64,000 nt of DNA, taken from an uncultured Candidatus Melainabacteria bacterium. GTDB lineage: Bacteria; Cyanobacteriota; Vampirovibrionia; Gastranaerophilales; Gastranaerophilaceae. Positions 6,741 through 16,780 of this stretch are shown here, piece after piece; position 1 is the first letter of the stretch, and the number at the start of each line of letters is the position of its first letter. The translations under genes and the position numbers were made by a program. The stretch spans positions 17,316 through 81,315 of the forward strand of contig CAKUUC010000011.1 of NCBI GenBank assembly GCA_934692625.1, in the 5' to 3' direction. Below the pieces are notes generated by a model. It was not told the DNA's origin, did not search any database, and worked only from the letters and a program-made list of their open reading frames with translations.

Positions 6741-8348
6741 CTATTTAATTTCTTCCTGTGTTTCTTGTGCGGAGCGAATAAACTCTTTGTGAAGTTTATT
6801 TTCGTTATTTCTGTTTTTGATAAATCCGTACAATATGTAAATTATAGCACCTACCCCAAGCCATACAGGGAATAGTAATGCAGAGCTTCCTGATTGAACA
6901 GTTTTATATATCATCAAGCCGCCACAACAAATTATACCCAAAGCCGGTGTGATTGGTGAAAACGGAACTTTGAACGGTCTTGGACGGTCAGGGTCTGTGT
7001 GACGTAATATCAAAACTGCAATACATACGATAATAAATGATGTAAATGTTCCGAAGTTACATAATTCAGCCGCTACGTCTAAGTTTAGTGTTAAAATTCC
7101 AACTACTGCCAAAACACCAACTGTCCAAGTTAAAAGAACTGGAGTTTTGTATTTAGGGTGAATTTTTTGAAATCTTGCAGAGATAAAGTGGTCACGGCTC
7201 ATAGCGAACAAAATTCTTGTTGCTGCCATTTCCAAAACCAATAATACTGAAGTTAAACCTGCAAGTGAACCTATTGAGATTAAATATGAGATGTAGGTTG
7301 TCCAAGAGTGTCCTGTATGCAACATGCAATAAGCCATTGGTGCATCCAAAAATGCTCTAGGAACTGTACCTGATGTGTTTTGTAAACCCGTTAAAACTAA
7401 CGCAACTAATACATAAACTAATGTTGTGATAAGTAATGAGCCGATAATACCGATAGGCAAGTCTTTTTGAGGGTTTTTACATTCTTCTGCGGCTGTTGCC
7501 AAGGCATCAAATCCGATATAAGCAAAGAAAATTAAAAACGCACCTGCAAAAATACCTGTTGCTCCATTTGGTGCAAACGGTGTCCAGTTAGAAGGTGTAA
7601 CAAAGAATGCACCTGCAAATATGAACAATGCAATAACTGCAAGTTTTATAAATACCATTATTCCCGCCATTTTAGCCGAATCTTTTGTACCTTTTACCAA
7701 AATTGCAGTAATCAAAAGAACTATCAAAATAGCAGGTAGATTTATACAAATAGGAATACCCAAAATACGTGGAACGTAAATATTAGGGTCTTCTGCTAAC
7801 ATTTTACCTACGCTGAAAACATCGTGAGTTAACCAAGCCGGTGGGTGAGCAAGCCAATGCGGCAAGACATTCTCAAATCCTGCCAAAAATTGGATAAAAT
7901 GGTTTGACCAAGCACAAGCAACTGCGATAAATCCGATAGCGTATTCAAGCATCAATACCCAACCTACCATCCAAGCAGCAAATTCTCCCAAAGTTGCGAA
8001 GGTGTACGTATAAGCACCACCTGCAACCGGAATCATTGTCGCAAATTCAGAATAGCACAATGCTGAGAAAATACACGCAATTGCTGCGATAATCATTGAA
8101 ACAATTAACGCAGGACCTGCTCCGACACTTGAACCATCAGCACTTCCGGCAGCGGCAATACCTACTACCGCAAAAATTCCGGAACCGATAATCGCACCAA
8201 CACCAAGGATAATTAAATCCCAAACGCCCAAAGTTTTTTCTAAACCTTGTTCTTTTGCTTCTGCCAACATTTCATCAGGAGCTTTAATTCTTGTCACATG
8301 TCGCAAGAAACTTCTGGTAAATGTTGCTCTGTTAAATTTTTCAGCCAT
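6741..8348 (-). CDS. APC-superfamily amino-acid permease (first of pair)
   Basis: A 535-residue paralogue of the following gene, with the same landmarks: LGVGAIIGSGIFAVVG in helix 1, GGAYTYTFATLGEFAAWMVGW in helix 3, and FFAYIGFDALATAAEECKNPQ. It differs by a longer N-terminus (MAEKFNRATFTRSFLRHV) and a charged C-terminal tail. It starts 12 bases after the glyQ stop with the ribosome site AAGGAAAATGA, so it belongs to the glyQ operon. Members of this family import amino acids by proton or sodium symport. A local duplication produced the pair. Confidence 0.9.
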   Translation of the reverse strand: MAEKFNRATFTRSFLRHVTRIKAPDEMLAEAKEQGLEKTLGVWDLIILGVGAIIGSGIFAVVGIAAAGSADGSSVGAGPALIVSMIIAAIACIFSALCYSEFATMIPVAGGAYTYTFATLGEFAAWMVGWVLMLEYAIGFIAVACAWSNHFIQFLAGFENVLPHWLAHPPAWLTHDVFSVGKMLAEDPNIYVPRILGIPICINLPAILIVLLITAILVKGTKDSAKMAGIMVFIKLAVIALFIFAGAFFVTPSNWTPFAPNGATGIFAGAFLIFFAYIGFDALATAAEECKNPQKDLPIGIIGSLLITTLVYVLVALVLTGLQNTSGTVPRAFLDAPMAYCMLHTGHSWTTYISYLISIGSLAGLTSVLLVLEMAATRILFAMSRDHFISARFQKIHPKYKTPVLLTWTVGVLAVVGILTLNLDVAAELCNFGTFTSFIIVCIAVLILRHTDPDRPRPFKVPFSPITPALGIICCGGLMIYKTVQSGSSALLFPVWLGVGAIIYILYGFIKNRNNENKLHKEFIRSAQETQEEIK

Positions 8349-8360
8349 TCATTTTCCTTA

Positions 8361-9236
8361 TTATTTTTTGCAAAGTGGGAAGCCCATTGCTTCTCTTTGC
8401 TCTACGTATAATTTTGCAACAGCGGAAGCCATAGTTCTGACTCTGCCGATAAAGTTGTTTCGTTCGTCTTTACTGATTACACCGTGTGCATCAAGCAAGT
8501 TGAAAGTGTGAGAACATTTCAAAACGTAGTCATAAGCAGGTAATACCAATTTTGCTTCTACGCAGTTTTCAACTTCTTTTTGGTATAAATCAAATAATGT
8601 GAACAAAGCATCTGTGTTTGAAACTTCAAAATTATATTTTGATTGTTCGATTTCGTTTTGTAGGTAAATATCGCCGTATTTCAATTCGTTGTTCCACATA
8701 ATATCATATACGGACTCTTTATTTTGCAAATACATAGCGATACGTTCCAAACCGTAAGTCAATTCTAATGCTACAGGTTTGATTTCCAATCCGCCGACTT
8801 GTTGGAAATATGTAAATTGAGTAATTTCCATACCATCAAGCCAAACTTCCCAACCTACACCGGCTGCACCAAGTGTTGGTGATTCCCAGTTATCTTCAAC
8901 AAATCTGACATCGTGCTTGCTCAAATCAATTCCCATAGCTTCCAAACTTTGAAGGTAAAGTTCTTGAGCATTGTCAGGAGATGGTTTTAAGATAACTTGA
9001 AACTGAAAATAATGCCCTAATCTGTTAGGGTTTTCGCCATATCTTGCATCTGTCGGACGTCTGCAAGGTTCAATCATTGCCGTATTCCACGGTTCAGGCC
9101 CCAATGAACGCAAGAAAGTTGCAGGGTTCATTGTAGAGGCTCCTTTTTCAATATCATAAGGTTGTTGAATAATACAACCGTAATCCGACCAGAACTTTTG
9201 TAAATTTAAAACTAATTCTTGAAAATTTAGTGCCAT
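8361..9236 (-). CDS. glyQ: Glycine--tRNA ligase alpha subunit
   Basis: A 291-residue protein with the normal length and sequence of bacterial Gly[21 protein letters not shown], then [29 protein letters not shown]-like [19 protein letters not shown], and [18 protein letters not shown]. This is the catalytic class II subunit of the alpha2beta2 glycyl-tRNA synthetase. The beta subunit gene glyS lies at 61.3 kb on the other strand, so the subunits are unlinked here. glyQ heads an operon with two amino-acid permeases. I see no T-box sequence in the short leader. Confidence 0.97.
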   Translation of the reverse strand: MALNFQELVLNLQKFWSDYGCIIQQPYDIEKGASTMNPATFLRSLGPEPWNTAMIEPCRRPTDARYGENPNRLGHYFQFQVILKPSPDNAQELYLQSLEAMGIDLSKHDVRFVEDNWESPTLGAAGVGWEVWLDGMEITQFTYFQQVGGLEIKPVALELTYGLERIAMYLQNKESVYDIMWNNELKYGDIYLQNEIEQSKYNFEVSNTDALFTLFDLYQKEVENCVEAKLVLPAYDYVLKCSHTFNLLDAHGVISKDERNNFIGRVRTMASAVAKLYVEQREAMGFPLCKK

Positions 9237-9409
9237 AACATAATTCCAATATTGTACTAACTACACTCGTTACTTCATATTATTACTGACATAGTACGAT
9301 TTCAATGAAAATCGGCAAAATATTAACAAATATAAATATATATTATAAAATCAACGTAATTAAATTTGCTTGATTTTTAATCATTTCCATAATGATGAAA
9401 CCCTTTGGT

Positions 9410-9600
9410 AGTGGTTCCAAATAGTCATTCTGAACAGCACGAGCTAATGTGCCGAAAACAAAGTGAAGGCACGTTAAATGCGAGTGCGTAGATTCAGAAT
9501 CTTTTTCATAATCAAAATAAAACAAAAGCTTAAGTGCTTAATCCTTTGTAAAATCTTGCAATGAAAAGACCCTGAAACCAGTTCAGGGTGACCTTTTTGA
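9410..9600. repeat. Dispersed hairpin repeat, cluster B
   Basis: The glyQ-GNAT gap contains one module of the family. ATTCTGAA (9427-9434) pairs with TTCAGAAT (9493-9500), and the loop holds an insert beginning CAGCACGAG that reappears at about 53.17 kb and, shortened, at 63.8 kb. The module ends in a CCCTGAA / TTCAGGG hairpin near 9570-9590. A second, unrelated inverted repeat AATGCTACTA / TAGTAGCATT is at 9637-9675. Confidence 0.8.
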
Positions 9601-9695
9601 TAATTTTTGTTTGTAATCTATGATTGACAAATTAATAATGCTACTATTAGCACTTGATATACTTCTAGTAGCATTAAAATTTCTAAAATCGTAGG

Positions 9696-10091
9696 GTGCG
9701 AAGCAGAGTCTTTAGCACTTTAGGATTAGTAAATATACAGAGTGAGCCTATTCTTAATGGTAAAAGCTATTTAAAAATTGAGGGTTTAAATTCTAATGTT
9801 GATGGATTAGGCATTGGATCTAAATTACTACATGAATTAGAAAAGAAAAGTATTGAATTAGGTCATGAAGGAAGATTAATTGCCCACGCAAGTCCATCTC
9901 CTGCAACTGGCTGCAAGAAGCCACTTACAAGTTTAGGTTTTTATTATAAATTGGGCTTTAAAGCTACTGATTCAGAAATTGATAAACAAATTACTCAATG
10001 TATTCGTGAAGGAAAAGATATTCCAATTAGTTTGAATTATGATGTTCAAATAGAATATATTCCCCAAAAATCTACACAAATACAACAATGA
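9696..10091 (+). CDS. GNAT-family N-acetyltransferase, possibly N-terminally truncated
   Basis: The 131-residue product shows the core of a GNAT fold: GLGIGSKLLHELEKKSIELG matches the acetyl-CoA-binding motif A (Q/RxxGxG/A region), and FYYKLGFKATD matches motif B. The first two structural elements (strand 1 and helices 1-2) seem to be missing or very short. The only start in frame is a GTG at 9696 with a poor ribosome site, directly after a repeat cluster, so this may be a decayed remnant whose 5 prime part was lost. Substrate unknown. Confidence 0.6.
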   Translation: MRSRVFSTLGLVNIQSEPILNGKSYLKIEGLNSNVDGLGIGSKLLHELEKKSIELGHEGRLIAHASPSPATGCKKPLTSLGFYYKLGFKATDSEIDKQITQCIREGKDIPISLNYDVQIEYIPQKSTQIQQ

Positions 10092-10151
10092 TAAATAAAA
10101 TCTTTAAAGAAATTGAACCATTGTATAATGTTGAAACTGAAAATATAATAA

Positions 10152-10181
10152 AAGCCCGAAAGTTTGATAACTTTCGGGCTT
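10152..10181. terminator. Bidirectional terminator
   Basis: Thirteen-base stem AAGCCCGAAAGTT / AACTTTCGGGCTT with a TGAT loop, between the convergent GNAT and pyruvate formate-lyase genes. Confidence 0.9.
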
Positions 10182-10206
10182 CGTTCTGTTTTTTCTCAAT
10201 CAGTAA

Positions 10207-10455
10207 TTAGTTCTTACCGCTGATTGATGAGTGGAAGGTTCTTGAGATTACATCGTCTTGTTGTTCTTTTGTCAACTTGATGAAGTTTACAGCATATCCT
10301 GATACTCTCACTGTTAATTGAGGGTATTTTTCAGGGTGTGCTTGCGCATCAAGCAATGTTTCTCTGTTGAATACGTTTACGTTCAAGTGGTGTCCACCTT
10401 TTTCAACATATCCGTCTAACAAGTTTATTAAATTTTCTTCTTGCATTGTTGTCAT
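10207..10455 (-). CDS. Pyruvate formate-lyase glycyl-radical domain, encoded separately (GrcA-like)
   Basis: An 82-residue protein that corresponds to the C-terminal end of Pfl[19 protein letters not shown], then [19 protein letters not shown] and VISRTF. Gly53 in VSGYAV is the residue that carries the stable radical after activation. In most bacteria this segment is fused to PFL; here it is its own gene with its own ribosome site (AAAGGATAA), 30 bases after the stop of the large part. It resembles the E. coli spare part YfiD/GrcA, but here it is the only glycyl-radical segment near the enzyme. It must therefore bind the large subunit for activity, which is inference. Confidence 0.9.
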   Translation of the reverse strand: MTTMQEENLINLLDGYVEKGGHHLNVNVFNRETLLDAQAHPEKYPQLTVRVSGYAVNFIKLTKEQQDDVISRTFHSSISGKN

Positions 10456-10485
10456 AATTAATTATCCTTTCATTATAATTTGTGA

Positions 10486-12564
10486 TTATTCAACAGTGTC
10501 TTCGCAGCAACCGCAATCCAAATCGATTGCCAAGTCGCCCATAAATACTTCGTCTTTACCCAATGCGTTAGGGATAATTGAGAAAGTATTTGAAATACCG
10601 TCTTGTGCATCCTGGAACGGAAGTTTTGCTACAGAAGCCAATGATGCTACAGCACCGTTTGAATCACGTCCGTGCATTGGGTTAGCACCAGGTGCTAGCG
10701 GAATACCGGCTTTTCTTCCGTCAGGAGTGTTTCCTGTTTTCTTACCGTAAACAACGTTTGATGTAATTGTCAAAATTGACATTGTTGGGATTGAGTTTCT
10801 GTAAGTGTGGTGTTTTCTAATCATGTTCATGAATTTCTTAACCACGTCAACTGCCAATTGGTCAACTCTGTCATCGTTGTTACCGTATTTTGGATAATCG
10901 CCTTCAACTTCGTAATCAACAACAAGACCGTCTTCATCTCTGATAGCCTTAACTTTTGCATATTTAATAGCAGAAAGTGAATCGGCAACAACTGAAAGTC
11001 CTGCAATACCTGTTGCGAAGTATCTTTTTACATCTCTATCGTGCAACGCCATTTGTGCTCTTTCGTAGCAATATTTGTCGTGCATATAGTGAATTACGTT
11101 CAATGTATTAACATACAAGCCTGCTAACCATTCCATCATATCTTCGTATTTGCTCATAACATCGTCAAAGTCAAGATATTCAGATGTTACCGGTCTGTAT
11201 TTAGGTCCAACTTGTTCTTTTAATCTTTCATCGATACCGCCGTTGATTGCGTATAACAAACATTTTGCCAAGTTTGCACGTGCACCGAAGAATTGCATTT
11301 CTTTACCAACTACCATTGAAGATACGCAACATGCGATAGCGTAATCATCACCGTGAGTTACTCTCATCAAATCATCATTTTCGTATTGGATTGATGAAGT
11401 TGTGATTGAAATGTGTGCCGCAAATTGTTTGAAATTGTGAGGCAATCTTGTTGACCAAAGAACTGTCATGTTAGGTTCTGGAGCAGTTCCCAAGTTTTTA
11501 AGAGTGTGCAAGTAACGGAATGAGTTTTTAGTAACCATGTGTCTTCCGTCAATACCAACACCACCGATTGATTCAGTTACCCAAGTCGGGTCGCCTGAGA
11601 ACAATGAGTTGTATTCAGGAGTTCTTGCAAATTTAACCAATCTCAATTTCATGATGAAGTGGTCAATCATTTCTTGAGCTTCTGATTCAGTGATGATACC
11701 ATCTTTCAAATCTCTTTCGATATAGATATCCAAGAAAGTTGAAGTTCTACCGATACTCATTGCTGCGCCGTTTTGTTCTTTAACTGCAGCTAAGTAACCG
11801 AAGTATAACCATTGAATAGCTTCTTTAGCGTTTCTTGCAGGTTTTGTGATATCAAAACCGTAAATTCTGCCAAGTTCAGCCATTTCTTGAAGCGCTCTAA
11901 CTTGTTCTGCTAATTCTTCTTTTAATTGAATTTTTTCAGCAGTCATTTCGCCATCAATAGAAGCGTGTTGTTCTTTTTTATCTTGAATAAGTCTGTCGAT
12001 ACCGTACAATGCAATACGTCTGTAGTCACCGATGATACGTCCTCTGCCGTATGCATCAGGAAGACCTGTCAAAATTGCTGCGTGACGTGCTTTTCTCATT
12101 TCTGGAGTATAAGCATCGAAAACTCCTTGGTTGTGAGTTTTTCTGTATTTTGTGAAGATTTCAGAAACTTCAGGGTCTACAGTGTAACCGTAAGATGAGC
12201 AAGCGCCTTCAGCCATTCTGATACCGCCGAATGGTTGCATTGATCTTTTCAAAGGTGCATCTGTTTGAACACCAACGATTGTTTCTAAATCTTTATCAAT
12301 ATATCCTGCACCGTGTGATGTGATAGTAGATACAATTTTTGTATCCATATCCAAAACTCCGCCGTTTTCTCTTTCTTTTTTGAATAAATCACAGCATTCT
12401 TGCCACAATTTTGTTGTAGCATCTGTAGGACCAGCCAAAAAGCTTGAATCACCGTCGTACGGGGTATAGTTCTTTTGAATAAAGTCTCTTACATTAATTT
12501 CTTGTTGCCATTTTCCGCCAACAAACTCCGTTGTGGAGTATTTCTTTTTTTCTAATGTTTCCAT
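10486..12564 (-). CDS. pflB: Pyruvate formate-lyase large part lacking the glycyl-radical domain
   Basis: A 692-residue protein covering the body of PFL. The vicinal active-site cysteines are present in [10 protein letters not shown] (Cys412-Cys413), followed by [15 protein letters not shown]. The sequence follows PflB as far as [10 protein letters not shown] and then stops after a short Cys-rich tail ([12 protein letters not shown]), exactly where the glycyl-radical domain should begin. The enzyme converts pyruvate and CoA to acetyl-CoA and formate in anaerobic fermentation. 692 plus 82 residues approximate the full enzyme (about 760). No activating enzyme gene is in the window. Confidence in identity is high; the split architecture is read directly. 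Confidence 0.95.
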   Translation of the reverse strand: METLEKKKYSTTEFVGGKWQQEINVRDFIQKNYTPYDGDSSFLAGPTDATTKLWQECCDLFKKERENGGVLDMDTKIVSTITSHGAGYIDKDLETIVGVQTDAPLKRSMQPFGGIRMAEGACSSYGYTVDPEVSEIFTKYRKTHNQGVFDAYTPEMRKARHAAILTGLPDAYGRGRIIGDYRRIALYGIDRLIQDKKEQHASIDGEMTAEKIQLKEELAEQVRALQEMAELGRIYGFDITKPARNAKEAIQWLYFGYLAAVKEQNGAAMSIGRTSTFLDIYIERDLKDGIITESEAQEMIDHFIMKLRLVKFARTPEYNSLFSGDPTWVTESIGGVGIDGRHMVTKNSFRYLHTLKNLGTAPEPNMTVLWSTRLPHNFKQFAAHISITTSSIQYENDDLMRVTHGDDYAIACCVSSMVVGKEMQFFGARANLAKCLLYAINGGIDERLKEQVGPKYRPVTSEYLDFDDVMSKYEDMMEWLAGLYVNTLNVIHYMHDKYCYERAQMALHDRDVKRYFATGIAGLSVVADSLSAIKYAKVKAIRDEDGLVVDYEVEGDYPKYGNNDDRVDQLAVDVVKKFMNMIRKHHTYRNSIPTMSILTITSNVVYGKKTGNTPDGRKAGIPLAPGANPMHGRDSNGAVASLASVAKLPFQDAQDGISNTFSIIPNALGKDEVFMGDLAIDLDCGCCEDTVE

Positions 12565-12583
12565 TATTTTCTCCCTTTTGCTT

Positions 12584-12603
12584 GCGAAACCGTTAGGTTT
12601 CGT
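12584..12603 (-). promoter_or_regulatory. Inverted repeat in the pfl leader
   Basis: GCGAAACC / GGTTTCGT separated by GTTA, about 20 bases upstream of the pfl start. It may be an RNA hairpin or an operator; no U-run follows. Confidence 0.45.
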
Positions 12604-12716
12604 TTGTAAAACTAATAATATTAAACTTTAAAAATATACAAATTTGTATATATTAATTTCAAAATCAAAAATATTGTTACATTTACTTAATCTTTTTTTG
12701 TCAGATTTATTAGTGC

Positions 12717-12722
12717 TATAAT
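12717..12722 (+). promoter_or_regulatory. Extended -10 of gatD, leaderless arrangement
   Basis: TGC-TATAAT, then exactly six bases to the ATG. No ribosome binding site is present. Confidence 0.65.
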
Positions 12723-12728
12723 TTTCGT

Positions 12729-13463
12729 ATGAAAAACGAAAATCTTACAATTTCAATTGCGCATTTATATCCAAAGTTGCTGAATTTATATGGCGATTTG
12801 GGAAATATTATAACACTTACAAAACGCTGTCAGTGGCGAGGTATTAATGTTGAATTGGAAAATATAAATATTGGTGACAAAATCGGAAATCATGATTTAT
12901 ATTTTATTGGAGGTGGACAAGATAAACAGCAAGTAGATGTTGCCGCAGAACTTTATTCGCACAAAGATGAATTAATCGCACAACGAGATGATGGTGCTGT
13001 ATTTTTGGGTATTTGCGGTGGTTATCAGTTGTTTGGTCACTATTATCAACCACACGGAAAAGATAAGTTGAACGGTATTTCTCTTATGGACGCTTACACT
13101 GTTGCCGGAAATAAGAGATTTATTGGAAATGTTACGATTGAAACTGATTTCCTTGAGCCGAAAACTTTGGTAGGTTTTGAAAATCATAGTGGTTTGACCT
13201 ATTTGCAAGGTGATACAAAACCTTTAGGAAAAAGTATTGTCGGAAACGGCAATAATGGTAAAGACGGGCATGAAGGCGGAAGATATAAGAATGTTTTCGG
13301 AACATATCTTCACGGGTCTTTGTTACCGAAAAATCCGCATTTCGCAGATTATTTGATATCTTTAGCGTTAGAAAAAAGATATGGTGAAAAAATCATTTTA
13401 GAACCGCTTGATGATTCAATTGAATTAAATACGCATAATTCATTAGTCGGAAAGAATTATTAA
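12729..13463 (+). CDS. gatD: Lipid II isoglutaminyl synthase glutaminase subunit GatD
   Basis: A 244-residue class I glutamine amidotransferase of the CobB/CobQ type. It begins ISIAHLYPKLLNLYGDLGNI, has the nucleophile elbow FLGICGGYQLFG and the closing HGSLLPKNPHFADYLI with the catalytic His. This is the GatD pattern. GatD hydrolyses glutamine and hands ammonia to the MurT ligase, amidating the alpha-carboxylate of D-Glu in lipid II. MurT normally sits beside it, but no murT is in this window. The gene is flanked by opposing genes, so it is monocistronic. The start lacks a ribosome site. Confidence 0.88.
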   Translation: MKNENLTISIAHLYPKLLNLYGDLGNIITLTKRCQWRGINVELENINIGDKIGNHDLYFIGGGQDKQQVDVAAELYSHKDELIAQRDDGAVFLGICGGYQLFGHYYQPHGKDKLNGISLMDAYTVAGNKRFIGNVTIETDFLEPKTLVGFENHSGLTYLQGDTKPLGKSIVGNGNNGKDGHEGGRYKNVFGTYLHGSLLPKNPHFADYLISLALEKRYGEKIILEPLDDSIELNTHNSLVGKNY

Positions 13464-13478
13464 TTGTTTAAAATTCAA

Positions 13479-13510
13479 AGCGGCGGAACTTTATTAAAAG
13501 TTCCGCCGCT
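13479..13510. terminator. Bidirectional terminator gatD/clpB
   Basis: Perfect 14-base stem AGCGGCGGAACTTT / AAAGTTCCGCCGCT with a four-base loop. Confidence 0.9.
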
Positions 13511-13530
13511 ACACTTATGACTAAAACAAA

Positions 13531-16134
13531 TTATTTTTTGGAAAATGTCAAAGTATCGTTATCAAGTCCGACTTCTATTGTATCTCCGTGAGTAAATTCT
13601 TGGGATAACAATTTTTTAGATAATGGATTTTCTAACATTTGTTGAATTACTCTTTTTAATGGTCTTGCACCATATACAGGGTCAAAACCTTGAGTTGCTA
13701 AGTATTCTTTAGCATCAGATGTGATTTCAAAATCGATATCTTGTTCTTTTAACATCTTTCTCAAGTAGTCTGCTTGGATATCTACAATCTTGCTTAATTG
13801 TTGTAATGACAATGCTTTGAAGAAGATTGTTTCATCAATTCTGTTCAAAAATTCAGGTTTGAAGTGTTGACGCAAAACATTCATAACTTCGTCTTTAGTA
13901 TTGTTAAATTGTTCAGGTGAAACGATTGAGTTCAATGTGTTTTCAAGGATAATATCGCTACCGATGTTACTTGTCATAATGATAAGGGTATTTTTGAAAT
14001 CAACGGTTCTTCCTTTAGAATCCGTCAATCTACCGTCATCAAAGATTTGCAACATAATATTGAATACATCAGGGTGAGCTTTTTCAATTTCATCAAACAA
14101 TATAACAGAATAAGGTTTACGTCTTACTGCTTCTGTCAATTGACCGCCTTCATCATATCCGACATATCCCGGAGGTGCTCCGACAAGTCTTGCAACGTTA
14201 TGTTTTTCCATATATTCAGACATGTCAATACGAATCAATGCATCTTCATCGTTGAACATAAATTCAGCAAGTGACTTAGCGAGTTCTGTTTTACCTACAC
14301 CGGTTGGTCCTAAGAACAAGAATGTTCCGATTGGTCTTTTCGGGTCTTTCAAACCTGCTCTTGCACGTCTGATTGCATCAGATACTGTTACAACGGCTTC
14401 ATCTTGACCGATTAAACGTTTGTGAAGAATATCTTCCATGTGTAACAACTTGTTCTTTTCTGATTCAACAAGTTTTGCAACCGGAATGCCAGTCCATTTT
14501 GAAACAACTTCGGCAATATCATTATCTGAAACTTCTTCTTTCAATAATTTATTGTCAGTATGTTCTTTGTTTTGACATTCTTTTAATTGTTTTTCAAGTT
14601 CAAGGAGCTTTCCATATTTTAATTCTGCAGCGGTTTGCAAATCGGTGTTACGTTCGGCTTCTTCGATTTTATTTTTTACACTGTTAATTTCATCTTTGAT
14701 GTCGGCTTCATTGGTGATTGAACTCTTTTCTTTTTCCCATTGAGCCTTTAATACGTTGATTTTGCCGTCTAATTCTTCAACTTGTTTAGAAATTGTTTCA
14801 ACTTTTTGGGCTGCTTCATCAGATGTTTCTTTTTTCAATGCTTCTCGTTCAATTTCTAATTGCATTTTTTGACGTAACATAGAATCGATTTCTTCCGGCA
14901 TTGAATCTATTTCAATACGAAGTGAACTTGCGGCTTCATCAATCAAGTCAATTGCTTTATCAGGTAGAAATCTGTCTGTTATGTATCTGTCTGACAATTT
15001 TGCGGCTTCAACAATAGCACTATCCAAAATTCTAACCCCATGGTGAACTTCGTATTTAGCCTTCAAACCTCTTAAGATACTAATTGTATCTTCAACAGAA
15101 GGTTCGTTGACAAGAACCGGTTGGAATCTTCTTTCTAACGCAGGGTCTTTTTCGATATATTTACGATATTCATTGATGGTTGTAGCGCCGATTGTTCTCA
15201 AAACACCTCTTGCTAACATTGGTTTTAACAAGTTACCTGCGTCCATTGAACCTTCTGTAGAACCGGCGCCGACAACGGTGTGCAATTCATCGATAAACAT
15301 TACGATTTCACCGTTAGAATTTTCAACTTCTTTCAATACGGCTTTCAAACGTTCTTCAAATTCACCTCTGAATTTTGCACCAGCAACAAGCGCACCCATA
15401 TCAAGTGAAATAAGTTTAACGTTTTTTAGACTTTCCGGAACATCACCACGTATTATACGTTGAGCAAGTCCTTCAACTATTGCTGTTTTACCAACCCCAG
15501 GTTCACCGATTAGTACAGGGTTGTTTTTGGTTCTTCTGTTTAATACTTGAATAATTCTTCTAACTTCTTCATCTCTGCCTATTACAGGGTCTAATTTACC
15601 TTTCTTAGCCAAATCTGTTAGGTCTGTTGAATATTTTTCAAGTGCTTTCATATTTTCTTCTGCATTTTTACTATCCACTTTTTTATTACCTCTTATTTTT
15701 TTCATTGCATTGAGTACAGAATTCCCGTTAACTCCAAAATCTGCCAATAATGTTTTTATCGGTGAATTTTCGAGTTTTGTCATAGCAAGTAGGATTGATT
15801 CAATTCCGACATAATCATCTTTCATAAGCTTTGCTTGTTCCATTGCAAGTTCAAGCAATCTTCTTGAATCAGCAGACAGGTAAAGCCCTTGTGAGTTCAT
15901 AACGCCGCCTGAAAGTTTTGGAAATCCTTCAACTCTTGCAACAAGTTTGTTGATAAAATTCTGATTAAGCAACTTTAATTCTGTCAAATAATCTTTTGCA
16001 GGACCGTCGTCTTTAACCATCGCAAGTAGGATATGTTCAGGTTCAAGTTGTGTGTTTTTGTATGAATCCATCAACGCGCTTGATGCTGACAACATCTCTT
16101 GCGAATAATTCGTAAACTTGTCAAAATCTAACAT
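13531..16134 (-). CDS. clpB: ATP-dependent disaggregase ClpB
   Basis: An 867-residue Hsp100 chaperone of normal length. Domains in order: Clp N domain (residues about 1-150), first AAA module with [13 protein letters not shown] and sensor [14 protein letters not shown], the long coiled-coil middle domain (about 400-530) that distinguishes ClpB from ClpA/ClpC, second AAA module with [13 protein letters not shown], and the C-terminal D2-small domain. ClpB works with DnaK to pull proteins from aggregates. It stands alone on the minus strand; no CIRCE-like inverted repeat was noticed in the short upstream region. Confidence 0.97.
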   Translation of the reverse strand: MLDFDKFTNYSQEMLSASSALMDSYKNTQLEPEHILLAMVKDDGPAKDYLTELKLLNQNFINKLVARVEGFPKLSGGVMNSQGLYLSADSRRLLELAMEQAKLMKDDYVGIESILLAMTKLENSPIKTLLADFGVNGNSVLNAMKKIRGNKKVDSKNAEENMKALEKYSTDLTDLAKKGKLDPVIGRDEEVRRIIQVLNRRTKNNPVLIGEPGVGKTAIVEGLAQRIIRGDVPESLKNVKLISLDMGALVAGAKFRGEFEERLKAVLKEVENSNGEIVMFIDELHTVVGAGSTEGSMDAGNLLKPMLARGVLRTIGATTINEYRKYIEKDPALERRFQPVLVNEPSVEDTISILRGLKAKYEVHHGVRILDSAIVEAAKLSDRYITDRFLPDKAIDLIDEAASSLRIEIDSMPEEIDSMLRQKMQLEIEREALKKETSDEAAQKVETISKQVEELDGKINVLKAQWEKEKSSITNEADIKDEINSVKNKIEEAERNTDLQTAAELKYGKLLELEKQLKECQNKEHTDNKLLKEEVSDNDIAEVVSKWTGIPVAKLVESEKNKLLHMEDILHKRLIGQDEAVVTVSDAIRRARAGLKDPKRPIGTFLFLGPTGVGKTELAKSLAEFMFNDEDALIRIDMSEYMEKHNVARLVGAPPGYVGYDEGGQLTEAVRRKPYSVILFDEIEKAHPDVFNIMLQIFDDGRLTDSKGRTVDFKNTLIIMTSNIGSDIILENTLNSIVSPEQFNNTKDEVMNVLRQHFKPEFLNRIDETIFFKALSLQQLSKIVDIQADYLRKMLKEQDIDFEITSDAKEYLATQGFDPVYGARPLKRVIQQMLENPLSKKLLSQEFTHGDTIEVGLDNDTLTFSKK

Positions 16135-16270
16135 AATACATCAACTCCATTCAAATAATTTCTTAACTTTAATTATAGTTTAATACATTTTTGAACAAAG
16201 TCATTGTATTTTAATTATTATTTAATCTTTTGGTTTATTGAAATTATGATATTATGGCAAAATTTCTGAT

Positions 16271-16723
16271 TTATCGAGTATTTGCGGAATTGTTTAACAT
16301 TTTGTCAAAAATTTGCATTTCGATTTGGTGAGTTGAAAATAATTTCGAATTCTCTAATTTGCCTTCTTTGTACTTGTCTAAAAAGTGAAGTTCTCCGCTG
16401 ATAAAAGTAAATATAAATGCAAATATTACAAATATTGAAATTGTCGAAACCAGTTTATCGGAAGGTGATTTTGAATCTTTTGAGCACCATTGATAAAATG
16501 ACAGTGGTAAAATTGCAAAAATGAATGCAAATAATATTACTCTGTCCATAATCATCATAAAGTAAGTGTATGTAATTGCCGATGGGCTGCTCATAACAGT
16601 ATCTAACTTGTTTGCTAGCAGAACAAGAAAAAATACTCCACTTATTATAAATATTGCGGCAACGGTAATTAAAATTCCTGTTATGTATACAGAAGTTGCT
16701 GAATTAAAATTAATCTTTTTCAT
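16271..16723 (-). CDS. Hypothetical membrane protein, three helices
   Basis: A 150-residue protein with about three membrane segments (residues about 12-36, 53-78 and 92-110) and a soluble C-terminal tail of about 35 residues. No family is recognised. Upstream, TAAAAT lies exactly six bases before the ATG with no ribosome site, another leaderless-type start. It is divergent from the ABC permease gene, and their -10 elements are about 34 bases apart. Confidence 0.65.
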   Translation of the reverse strand: MKKINFNSATSVYITGILITVAAIFIISGVFFLVLLANKLDTVMSSPSAITYTYFMMIMDRVILFAFIFAILPLSFYQWCSKDSKSPSDKLVSTISIFVIFAFIFTFISGELHFLDKYKEGKLENSKLFSTHQIEMQIFDKMLNNSANTR

Positions 16724-16768
16724 GGCTTAATTTTACAATAATTATTTTATTATGTCTATTATTAATGT

Positions 16769-16774
16769 TATAAT
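16769..16774 (+). promoter_or_regulatory. Extended -10 of the ABC permease gene, leaderless arrangement
   Basis: TGT-TATAAT followed by six bases and the ATG at 16781; no ribosome site. Confidence 0.6.
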
Positions 16775-16780
16775 CCGTTT

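Noticed and set aside
9237..9340. T-box riboswitch ahead of glyQ
   Set aside because: No T-box sequence, specifier stem or terminator/antiterminator pair can be seen in the short leader.
10455..10486. Frameshift or sequencing error as the cause of the split pyruvate formate-lyase
   Set aside because: The two parts are separated by a stop, 30 bases and a proper ribosome site with ATG, and the large part has an extra tail not found in fused enzymes.
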